DNA from: Gemmatimonadota bacterium
GTDB lineage: Bacteria; Gemmatimonadota; Gemmatimonadetes; Gemmatimonadales; GWC2-71-9
DNA length: 64,000 bases
Assembly (NCBI GenBank): GCA_040388535.1
Contig: JAZKBR010000002.1
Span: 1,086,838 to 1,150,837 of the forward strand
Direction: 5' to 3'
How positions within the stretch are numbered: the stretch's first letter is position 1; the number at the start of each line of letters is the position of its first letter. Of this stretch, positions 16,538 to 25,150 are shown piece by piece. The notes beneath the pieces were generated by a model. That model had not been told where the DNA came from and made no database searches. It saw nothing but the letters and a program-made list of their open reading frames with translations. The position numbers were made by a program, and so were the translations under genes.

Positions 16538-18514
16538 CTACCGACGCAGCCGGCTCCACGCCAGTGCCACGAGCACACAGAGCGCCGTCCACAGAATCAC
16601 GAGCCCTGTGCGCCCGGCAATCCACAGCACGAATCCGCCCGCGAGCGCCACAATCAACAGCGCACCGCCCGCGTTTCCGCGTGGCACTGGCACCGCAAAC
16701 TGCCCGAGCCATTGGCCTGCCGCGGTTCCCTCGGGCCCGCGGAAATCCACCATCGCGGTCGGTCGCTGCGAATTGACCTGCTCCACCAGCGCCATCATCT
16801 CGCCCGAGTGCACGAGCCGCTCCACGAGGGCCAGCGAAAGCAGCGTCGGCAGATCAGCGTGATTGCCACGCAGCGGTGCGAAGATCTCGGCGGCCTCCTG
16901 ATGAGACCGGACCGGAAACGGTGTGGCAAGGCCGTGATCAACGAGCTCCAGCATTTTCGCGAAGCTGGTGACGTGCGGCTGGAGATCGCGCGCCTGCTGC
17001 AGTTCGATCAGCGCCTCCGATCCGCGGCCACTCGCGATCAGCAGCCGCACGCGCGCTTCCATCATCAGCGGACTCCGCTGCGCCACGGCGGCATCGAGCA
17101 GCGGCAACGCCGCATCGGCGAGTGAGGTCACTGGCGCCGCGTCGGGCGACGTGACACCGAGTTGCACGGCCAGGGCACGAAGCATCAGCACCGACACCCT
17201 GGCGTCACGCTCGCCGAGCGGGAGGGCGAGCGCGGCGAGCAGCCGCTCGGCCATTGCGGCGAGCGGCTGGGCGGCCTCGGGAAAGCGCACCTGCGCCTCG
17301 CGAATCACCGCGAGCGCCGCCTCGGGTCGTTGCAACTGCAGCAGTGCCTCGGCGCGGAGCAACACCACCTGCGGATGACGCGGCGCTGCAGGGAGCTCGA
17401 GCAACACCAGCGCCTGCGCTGGTTCGCCGCTGGCGAGGAGGTCCGTCACCACCCGGGCGAAGCGCGGTGGGTCCGCCGTGAGCGCTTCCCGCGGTGCGAC
17501 GCTCTCGTGTTGCCAGAGCTCGGGGGCGGCGATTTGTCGCGCCCACGGATTCCATTCGGGCGGCGCGTTCCCGGAGAGCAGCGTCGCCAGTGCACGAATG
17601 GCCGGGTTTGCCGGCGCGACGCGTTCGAGTTCGCGGAAGAGTGCCATCATCAATGGCCGTTCGCGGCTCCCCATCAGCGCCGCCGCGATTCGCGCGAAAA
17701 TTGTCAGGTCGCGCGGTGCCAGGTCGACCGCCTGCAGCAGCAACGGGATCGCGCGTGACGGCGGCATCACGATGACCGGACTCAGCGGCAACGCCGTGAT
17801 GTCGGGCAACGCGGCCGGCTCGGCGGAAAGCCCGGCTGCGGCAACGGCCGCCGGAGTTGCCGCGATCAGTGCGCCCTGCAGCGGAGTAAGCGAAGTCGAC
17901 GCAACCTCTGCTGGGGTCACTGGCGCGCCTGGCACTCGCGGCAGCGTCACGTCGAGCAGCGTGGCCGGTGGCGGCTCGTGCATCGCGGGGTCGAGGAGGA
18001 GCCGACCGGGAATCAACGGTGGGGTTGTCGCCAGTGGCAATGGAACCGGAGCCAGTTCCCCTTCGCGCGTGACGACGGAGGGAGGCGGTTGAGGTGCAGT
18101 CGTCGTCGACGCCGGGCGGGTGGCAGCGGCAAGGAGCAACAGCGGCACGGAATCGGGGATCTGTTCGAGTGCGGCGGTCGCGATCGCGGCGGCATCGTCC
18201 ACTCGTCCCTGTTGCAGCAGTGCCATCCCGCCGAAATAGCTCGCCGCTTCGCCGTGGCGGATCATCGGTGGGAGCGTCGTGAGCAGCTGCAGCGTTTCGT
18301 GTGGCCGCCCCGCCGCCGTGGTGGTCTCGAGCGAGCGCATCATCGCGAAGAGCACTTCATCAGTGAAGTCGGCAGGCGGCGTGACGAGGGTGCCGATCGA
18401 GGCCGCCGCGGGCGGCAGAACGGCCTCACCAGTGTCGGGCACCGGGAGCAACAAGGGTGGTGATATGATCGGCGGTGGAACCGGCGCGCCGCCTGACGGA
18501 ATCGGACTCGTCAT
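16538..18514 (-). CDS. TPR-like protein with Pro/Ala-rich N-terminus and C-terminal membrane anchor
   Basis: 658 residues. The N-terminal 130 residues contain TPR-like helical pairs (ASYFGGMALLQQGRVDDAAAIATAAL). A Pro/Thr-rich linker follows, then more helical repeats (residues about 250-560, e.g. VVLLRAEALLQLQRPEAALAVIREAQ) and two hydrophobic segments at the C-terminus (GALLIVALAGGFVLWIAG, LVILWTALCVLVALAW). It overlaps the SelO stop by one base (TGATG), so the two are translationally coupled. No signal peptide; topology would put the repeats in the cytoplasm if the tail anchors it. Function unknown. Confidence 0.68.
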   Translation of the reverse strand: MTSPIPSGGAPVPPPIISPPLLLPVPDTGEAVLPPAAASIGTLVTPPADFTDEVLFAMMRSLETTTAAGRPHETLQLLTTLPPMIRHGEAASYFGGMALLQQGRVDDAAAIATAALEQIPDSVPLLLLAAATRPASTTTAPQPPPSVVTREGELAPVPLPLATTPPLIPGRLLLDPAMHEPPPATLLDVTLPRVPGAPVTPAEVASTSLTPLQGALIAATPAAVAAAGLSAEPAALPDITALPLSPVIVMPPSRAIPLLLQAVDLAPRDLTIFARIAAALMGSRERPLMMALFRELERVAPANPAIRALATLLSGNAPPEWNPWARQIAAPELWQHESVAPREALTADPPRFARVVTDLLASGEPAQALVLLELPAAPRHPQVVLLRAEALLQLQRPEAALAVIREAQVRFPEAAQPLAAMAERLLAALALPLGERDARVSVLMLRALAVQLGVTSPDAAPVTSLADAALPLLDAAVAQRSPLMMEARVRLLIASGRGSEALIELQQARDLQPHVTSFAKMLELVDHGLATPFPVRSHQEAAEIFAPLRGNHADLPTLLSLALVERLVHSGEMMALVEQVNSQRPTAMVDFRGPEGTAAGQWLGQFAVPVPRGNAGGALLIVALAGGFVLWIAGRTGLVILWTALCVLVALAWSRLRR

Positions 18515-19995
18515 CAGGAAGAGCAGGAGACCACGATCGGCACCGCGCCAGCCGGCGGCCCCTGCGCGAATCGTTCGTCGGCGGGATGTTCATCGAACGG
18601 CCGCGCCATCACGTCACGCACCCGCTCGATGCGCGTAAAGTCTCCGGCTTCGGCACGCTCGATCGCCTCCTGTGCGATCCAGTTGCGCAGGACGAATTTC
18701 GGATTGACCGCGAGCATCCGCGTCCGGCGATCCGCGACCAGCGACCCCTCGGCCTCGAGCCGTCCGGCGTAACGGGAGAGCCACGCGTCGAGCGCGGGCT
18801 CATCGCCCACTTCGTCCCGCAACGGCTCCACCGTGCCCGGATCGCTTGCTTCGTAGTGAGAGAGCGCACGGAAGAACCGGGTGTAGTCAGTTCCGGTGCG
18901 GGCCAGCAACCCGAACAGTTCGCCCTGCAGCGCGAGATCCGCAGCTTCGATGCTCTGCAGTCCGAGCTTCGCGCGCATCAGCGCATCAATCGCGGTCTCG
19001 AAGGTGCCGCGGTACGATTCAAGCGCAGAGAGCGCCGCCTCTTCCTCAAGCAGCGGATACAGGGCCTCCCCGAGCCGCGAACAATTCCAGAGGCCGACAC
19101 GCGGCTGCTGGTCGAAGGCGTAGCGCCCGGCGTGATCGGTGTGATTGCAGATGAAGCCCGGATCGTAGCTGTCGAGCCAGCCGAAGGGCCCATAGTCGAG
19201 GGTCAGCCCGAGAATCGACATGTTGTCGCTGTTCATGACGCCATGTGCGAAACCGACGGCGGTCCACTGTGCCATCAGCAGCGCGGTACGGTTGACGACT
19301 TCGCGATACCACGCCGCGTATCGTTCGGCGGCCGGCAGTGGAAGCAACTCGGGAAAGTGCAGCGTGATGATGTAGTCGGCGAGCTGGTGCACCTCCGCGC
19401 GCATCCCGCGTGATGCGAAGAGCTCGAATGAACCGAATCGCACGTGACTCGGCGCCAGCCGCACGAGTACCGCCGCCTGCTCCACCCGTTCGCGGTATAC
19501 CGGCAGGGCGCTGCCAGTGATCGCGAGTGCCCGCGTGGTGGGCACTCCGAGCCCTGCCATGGCCTCGCTCGCGAGATACTCGCGCACCGCCGACCGAAGC
19601 ACGGCACGACCGTCACCCATTCGCGAAAAGCGCGTCATCCCGGCGCCCTTGAGTTGCACTTCCCAGCGCGCGTGGCGGTCGGTGAGGACTTCGCCGAGCA
19701 GAATCGCCCGGCCATCGCCGAGCTCGGGGACCCAGACACCGAACTGGTGGCCGGCGTAGATCGCCGCGACCGGATCCATCGCCGAAATCCGCCCGCCCCC
19801 GCTCATCACCGCCAGGAACTCGGCCGTCGTTGCCGCAGCCGGGTCGAGATCGAGCAAGGCAGCGGCGTCGGGGCTGAAAGCGACGAGATACGGATCGGGG
19901 ATGGGTGTGGGCGCGACGCGCTGGTGGAACGTCTCGGGGAGGCGTGCGAACGAGTTATCCCAGCGAAGGGCGGCGAGAGGGCGCGACACCTCCAT
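18514..19995 (-). CDS. selO: SelO/YdiU protein adenylyltransferase
   Basis: About 493 residues. A pseudokinase that transfers AMP from ATP to hydroxyl side chains of target proteins and is linked to redox stress. Family blocks: AAIYAGHQFGVWVPELGDGRA, QLKGAGMTRFSRMGDGRAVLRS, HGVMNSDNMSILGLTLDYGPFG, NPKFVLRNW, and the C-terminal CSS in which Cys replaces the selenocysteine of animal homologues. ATG 19995 is preferred; an upstream GTG at 20022 is possible, and neither has a strong ribosome-binding site. It is translationally coupled to the TPR membrane protein downstream. Confidence 0.95.
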   Translation of the reverse strand: MEVSRPLAALRWDNSFARLPETFHQRVAPTPIPDPYLVAFSPDAAALLDLDPAAATTAEFLAVMSGGGRISAMDPVAAIYAGHQFGVWVPELGDGRAILLGEVLTDRHARWEVQLKGAGMTRFSRMGDGRAVLRSAVREYLASEAMAGLGVPTTRALAITGSALPVYRERVEQAAVLVRLAPSHVRFGSFELFASRGMRAEVHQLADYIITLHFPELLPLPAAERYAAWYREVVNRTALLMAQWTAVGFAHGVMNSDNMSILGLTLDYGPFGWLDSYDPGFICNHTDHAGRYAFDQQPRVGLWNCSRLGEALYPLLEEEAALSALESYRGTFETAIDALMRAKLGLQSIEAADLALQGELFGLLARTGTDYTRFFRALSHYEASDPGTVEPLRDEVGDEPALDAWLSRYAGRLEAEGSLVADRRTRMLAVNPKFVLRNWIAQEAIERAEAGDFTRIERVRDVMARPFDEHPADERFAQGPPAGAVPIVVSCSS

Positions 19996-20116
19996 AAGGT
20001 AAAGGCCCCCGTGCTGTTCCACCGCTGTAACGTCCGGATGAAACCGCGGACCACTCGATTACGTTTACTCTTGCAACGCCCCGCACGGCTGGGGGACACT
20101 CGCTCAGAGGTGCCCG

Positions 20117-20800
20117 ATGACCCCGAAATACTGGTTCCGGATCATTTTCGGAATGCTCGCGATCTTTGCTGTCGGCATGATCATCCGCGCCGGGGTTCAG
20201 AAAGGTCGCGGGGCCATTCACGAGATCGCCGACGGCAGCGGCACCATCAACATCCCGCTACTCGGCTTGCCCTTCAAGTTCGAGGGTGCCAAGGTCGGCT
20301 CCCTGCAGCGGCTCAGCATCGAGCGGAGCGCGCCGAAGACGGTGACCGGCTTCCATCTCTATGCCACGCTCAGCGATACCGTCGCGATCGCGAAGTTTGA
20401 CGATTGTCGCCTGACGGTGACGAACGCCAAGAACATCGACGAGCACACCTCCTTCCGTTGCGCGACGATCGAAGACAGCACGTCGGAGCAGATGGTGCCG
20501 TTCGGCTCGATGACGCTGCAGCCGTCCGGCCGCGAGTTCGTCCTGCTCATTCCGGAATCGGCCCGGCGCGACTTCCAGCACGAGCAGGCCGACTCCAGCG
20601 CCGAGGCGGGCGACAGCAGCAACGTCGATATCGACACGGCTGGTGGCAATTTCGATCTCAAGGTCAATGGAAAGAGCGTCATTTCGTCGAAGTTCGACTC
20701 CAACGGCGGGCGCCTGATCGTCAATGGCGACCACGGGAAGCGGGTGGTGGACCTCAAAGTCACGAACCCGCCCAAGCCCCCGGTGGTCAAGAAGCCGTAA
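20117..20800 (+). CDS. Membrane-anchored hypothetical protein
   Basis: 227 residues from ATG 20117, with GAGGTG just upstream. One N-terminal transmembrane segment (IIFGMLAIFAVGMIIRAGV) precedes a soluble beta-rich region with Ser/Asp-rich stretches (DSSAEAGDSSNVDIDTAGGNFDL). The tail NPPKPPVVKKP is proline/lysine-rich. No family recognised. Single gene between SelO (divergent) and a double terminator. Confidence 0.55.
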   Translation: MTPKYWFRIIFGMLAIFAVGMIIRAGVQKGRGAIHEIADGSGTINIPLLGLPFKFEGAKVGSLQRLSIERSAPKTVTGFHLYATLSDTVAIAKFDDCRLTVTNAKNIDEHTSFRCATIEDSTSEQMVPFGSMTLQPSGREFVLLIPESARRDFQHEQADSSAEAGDSSNVDIDTAGGNFDLKVNGKSVISSKFDSNGGRLIVNGDHGKRVVDLKVTNPPKPPVVKKP

Positions 20801-20820
20801 CCCGGCCGGCGGGTTACTTT
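20797..20820 (+). terminator. Small hairpin terminator
   Basis: GTAACCC (20797-20803) pairs with GGGTTAC (20811-20817), followed by TTTAG. It overlaps the stop codon of the hypothetical gene. Confidence 0.5.
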
Positions 20821-20830
20821 AGGGGGTCGC

Positions 20831-20876
20831 GGGCGCCGTCCGACGGGTTCTTCCGCTGGACGGCGCCCCGTTTTTC
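20831..20876 (+). terminator. Strong rho-independent terminator or attenuator
   Basis: An 11-base perfect stem (20831-20841 with 20858-20868) and a 16-base loop are followed by CG and TTTTTC. It ends only about 18 bases before the ABC-F start codon, leaving no space for a promoter, so it may control read-through into that gene as well as ending the upstream transcript. Confidence 0.85.
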
Positions 20877-20894
20877 TGTGTGGGAGTACCAGGC

Positions 20895-22847
<1,953 letters not shown>

Positions 22848-22849
22848 TC

Positions 22850-22877
22850 GAGAAGGGAGAAGGGAGAAGGGAGAAGG
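22850..22877 (+). repeat. (GAGAAGG)4 tandem heptamer
   Basis: Four exact heptamers begin two bases after the ABC-F stop codon and end right before the ATG at 22879, supplying its purine-rich ribosome-binding sequence. Same GAGANNN pattern as the arrays at 12983 and 33397, but with no inverted partner here. Confidence 0.85.
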
Positions 22878-22878
22878 G

Positions 22879-23616
22879 ATGGAACCACCAGCCACCCTGG
22901 GGAGTAGATCCCGCATGACGATGCCTTCGCTAGCGCCTTCGGCCCCGCCTGCCGTGGTCCGCCACCGCGGCATCGTGCGGCTGACCCACTGGCTCAACGC
23001 GGTCTTCCTCGCCGGAATGATCGCGAGCGGCCTGCAGATCTATACCGCCTACGCCCACATCGGGCCGCACGACGCGGTGTACCAGCTCCCTAATCCCTTC
23101 GACGCTTCACGGCTGCACATCCCGGGCGCGATCCGCCTCGGGGGCTGGCTTGCCGGCGGGCTCCGCTGGCACTTCGCCCTCGCCTGGCCGTTCGTGCTCA
23201 CGGGGGCGGCGTATCTCCTCTTCCTGATTGTGTCGGGGGAGTGGCGCGCGTTGCTCTTTCGCCCCAGGGACGTGCCCGGCTCGGTGGCAATGCTCAAATA
23301 CTATCTCCGGCTTCGCCCCGATCATCCGCCGCAGGGGAAGCACAACCCGCTCCAGAAGAGCGCCTACACCTTCATCCTGCTGCTCGCGATCATTTCGATC
23401 CTCACCGGCTTTGCCATCGCCAAGCCGGTGCAGCTTGGCTTCCTCACTTCGCTCTTCGGCGGCTACCAGCTCTCGCGCTACTGGCACTTCGTCGCGGTGT
23501 GGACCTTCACCGCGTTCCTGGTCGTGCACGTGGTGATGGTCTTCGTCGCCGATCCGGCGTCAATGCGGGCGATCATCACCGGGCGCTATCGGGGGAGGTT
23601 TCCGAACCATGGCTGA
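22879..23616 (+). CDS. Di-haem cytochrome b561-type membrane subunit
   Basis: 245 residues with four hydrophobic segments. His residues placed to bind haem include RLTHWLNAVFL (helix 1), GGLRWHFALAW (helix 2), RYWHFVAVW and FLVVHVVMVFV (last helices), as in cytochrome b subunits of formate dehydrogenase and thiosulfate reductase. It overlaps the molybdopterin oxidoreductase gene by eight bases, so it is most likely its membrane electron carrier. An alternative start is ATG 22915. Confidence 0.85.
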   Translation: MEPPATLGSRSRMTMPSLAPSAPPAVVRHRGIVRLTHWLNAVFLAGMIASGLQIYTAYAHIGPHDAVYQLPNPFDASRLHIPGAIRLGGWLAGGLRWHFALAWPFVLTGAAYLLFLIVSGEWRALLFRPRDVPGSVAMLKYYLRLRPDHPPQGKHNPLQKSAYTFILLLAIISILTGFAIAKPVQLGFLTSLFGGYQLSRYWHFVAVWTFTAFLVVHVVMVFVADPASMRAIITGRYRGRFPNHG

Positions 23617-24313
23617 CGCATTCGATCGCCGGGGCTTCCTTCTCCGGGCGGCGCCGTTCCTGCCCGCCGCGCTGGCCGCGTGCGGCTGGGATGGTGGGCC
23701 CCGACTGCAGCCGGTCCTCGACCGGGTCATCGGCTTCAACAATCAGCTGGGCGAGAAACTGCTGCAGGTGCGCGGCGCCACGGTGCCGCCGCACCAGGTG
23801 ATCACCGGCAGGATGCCGTCGTACTTCATCTCCGACACGATGCCGGTGCTCGCTGATCCGGCTGCGTGGCGGCTCGAGGTCGGTGGGCTCGTCACGACTC
23901 CGACCTCGTTCACCCCTGCCATGATCTCCGCGCTGCCGCACATCGACTACAGCGTCGAGCATCATTGCGTCGAAGGGTGGAGCGCGGTGGCCGCCTGGCG
24001 CGGGGTCCCGTTCAGCATCTTCGCCGACCTCGTCAAGCCGTTGCCGAACGCGCAGTATGTGAAATTCGAATCGTTCGACAAGGGTTACATGAATGGCTGG
24101 GATATCGCGAGCGCGATGCACCCGCAGACGATTCTCGCCGATGGCTTCGGCGATCGCCCGATTGGTCCCGATCACGGCGCCCCGCTGCGGCTCTACTCGC
24201 CGATCAAGCTGGGCTACAAGCTGACGAAATATCTCACCCGGGTGACTTTCACCGCGGAGAAGCCCGGCGGCTACTGGGAGGATCAGGGGTATCCGTGGTT
24301 TGGGGGCCTGTAG
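23609..24313 (+). CDS. Molybdopterin-dependent oxidoreductase (sulfite-oxidase fold)
   Basis: 234 residues. The N-terminus has a Tat-like motif (DRRGFLLRAAPFLPAALAACG), possibly with a lipobox ending in AAC, so it is exported folded. It carries the oxidoreductase molybdopterin-binding domain of the SuoX/MsrP group, with the molybdenum-ligating Cys in EHHCVEGWSAVAAWRGVP and a C-terminal YSPIKLGYKLTKYLTRVTF block. Substrate unknown. Coupled to the cytochrome b561 gene upstream, forming a two-gene respiratory or reductase module. Confidence 0.88.
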   Translation: MADAFDRRGFLLRAAPFLPAALAACGWDGGPRLQPVLDRVIGFNNQLGEKLLQVRGATVPPHQVITGRMPSYFISDTMPVLADPAAWRLEVGGLVTTPTSFTPAMISALPHIDYSVEHHCVEGWSAVAAWRGVPFSIFADLVKPLPNAQYVKFESFDKGYMNGWDIASAMHPQTILADGFGDRPIGPDHGAPLRLYSPIKLGYKLTKYLTRVTFTAEKPGGYWEDQGYPWFGGL

Positions 24314-24343
24314 TCCTCACGCAATCCGGGCGCCACACCCGTT

Positions 24344-24365
24344 CGTGCCGCGCGTGCGCGGCACG
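24344..24365 (+). terminator. Hairpin after the molybdoenzyme gene
   Basis: CGTGCCGCG (24344-24352) pairs with CGCGGCACG (24357-24365) around CGTG; no T-run follows. Probable 3' end structure or weak terminator. The rest of the 24314-24489 gap shows nothing else clear. Confidence 0.45.
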
Positions 24366-24489
24366 GATGTCGGAAGTCGCCGCCTGCTCCTGCTGTTCAT
24401 CGGCGTCGATGGATCTTTCTGCCGTCCTTGCGCGTTAGTACCGACAGCAACTGTAACCGCCGTACTTTCACCATGAAGAGGACTTCACG

Positions 24490-24903
24490 ATGCGAATGCG
24501 TACCCTGATGCCCGTGCTCGCCGCCGTCGCCCTGTTGCACGCTCCCGCGATGCTCAGCGCGCAGACGATGGACAAGCCCAAGGGCGAGATGATGAAGCAC
24601 GACTCGATGATGATGGGGAAGATGGATGCCGGAATGATGGCGAAGCACGACTCGATGATGAAGGGCAAGATGGACAAGGAGATGATGGCGAAGCATGACG
24701 CCATGATGAAGGGCAAGATGGACAAGAAGATGATGGCTGAGCACGAGGCCATGATGAAGGGCACGCTGGACAAGGAAACCATGGCGAAGCACGAGGCCAG
24801 GATGAAGACCATGATGGACAAGGAGATGATGGCGAAGCACGACGCCATGATGAAGCACGACTCCACCATGAAGCACGAGCATCCCGAGCCGAAGAAGCCC
24901 TGA
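24490..24903 (+). CDS. Exported Met/His-rich tandem-repeat protein
   Basis: 137 residues from ATG 24490, with GAAGAGG nine bases upstream. A signal peptide (MPVLAAVALLHAPAMLSAQ) precedes tandem units of 16 residues of the form MMAKHDSMMKGKMDKE, with unit starts at 24634, 24682, 24730, 24778 and 24826. An imperfect first unit precedes them and the tail is KHDSTMKHEHPEPKKP. The chain is almost only Met, Lys, His, Asp and Glu and lacks Cys. Met and His in this density usually bind copper or silver in the periplasm. It lies just before the copper-requiring cbb3 operon. No named family; the copper role is inference. Confidence 0.7.
   Translation: MRMRTLMPVLAAVALLHAPAMLSAQTMDKPKGEMMKHDSMMMGKMDAGMMAKHDSMMKGKMDKEMMAKHDAMMKGKMDKKMMAEHEAMMKGTLDKETMAKHEARMKTMMDKEMMAKHDAMMKHDSTMKHEHPEPKKP
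24586..24873 (+). repeat. 48-base coding tandem repeat
   Basis: Five 48-base units at 24634-24873 plus an incomplete 45-base unit before them, all in frame inside the Met/His-rich gene. Units 1 and 2 are nearly identical at DNA level and later ones have drifted, as expected of slippage- or recombination-driven expansion. Confidence 0.8.
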
Positions 24904-24960
24904 GTCCCCCGCCGGCCCGTTCGTTGCCGGCGGCCGGTAAAGGCAGTGTGAAGATGTGTT

Positions 24961-24997
24961 CATCCCGGACCTCCGCAGTGGCGGAGTGTCCGGGATG
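24961..24997 (+). other. Long hairpin upstream of the cbb3 operon
   Basis: CATCCCGGAC-CTCCGC pairs with GCGGAG-T-GTCCGGGATG around AGTG, about 16 base pairs with one bulged T. No T-run follows. It could end the Met/His gene transcript. The 24904-25150 gap otherwise holds the promoter at 25034. Confidence 0.6.
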
Positions 24998-25033
24998 CTC
25001 GCGTCGGGCTGCGCCGCAGGCCTTCATAGTCGC

Positions 25034-25063
25034 TTGAACGTGGTTCCGTCGCGCGGATACAAT
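25034..25063 (+). promoter_or_regulatory. Candidate promoter of the cco operon
   Basis: TTGAAC (25034-25039), an 18-base spacer and TACAAT (25058-25063), about 80 bases before the ccoNO start. No FNR-type half-site pair was seen nearby. Confidence 0.5.
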
Positions 25064-25150
25064 GCCGACAATCGACAGGCACAGGTCCTGTTCGTGGTGG
25101 GCGCACTGGGCGCGTCCGCCTGGCATTTCACCGCACGCCGAGGTTTCCGG

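Noticed and set aside
24956-25150. N-terminal extension of ccoNO from 24956
   Set aside because: It would read through the hairpin and promoter and does not resemble CcoN; ATG 25151 has GAGG at the right distance.
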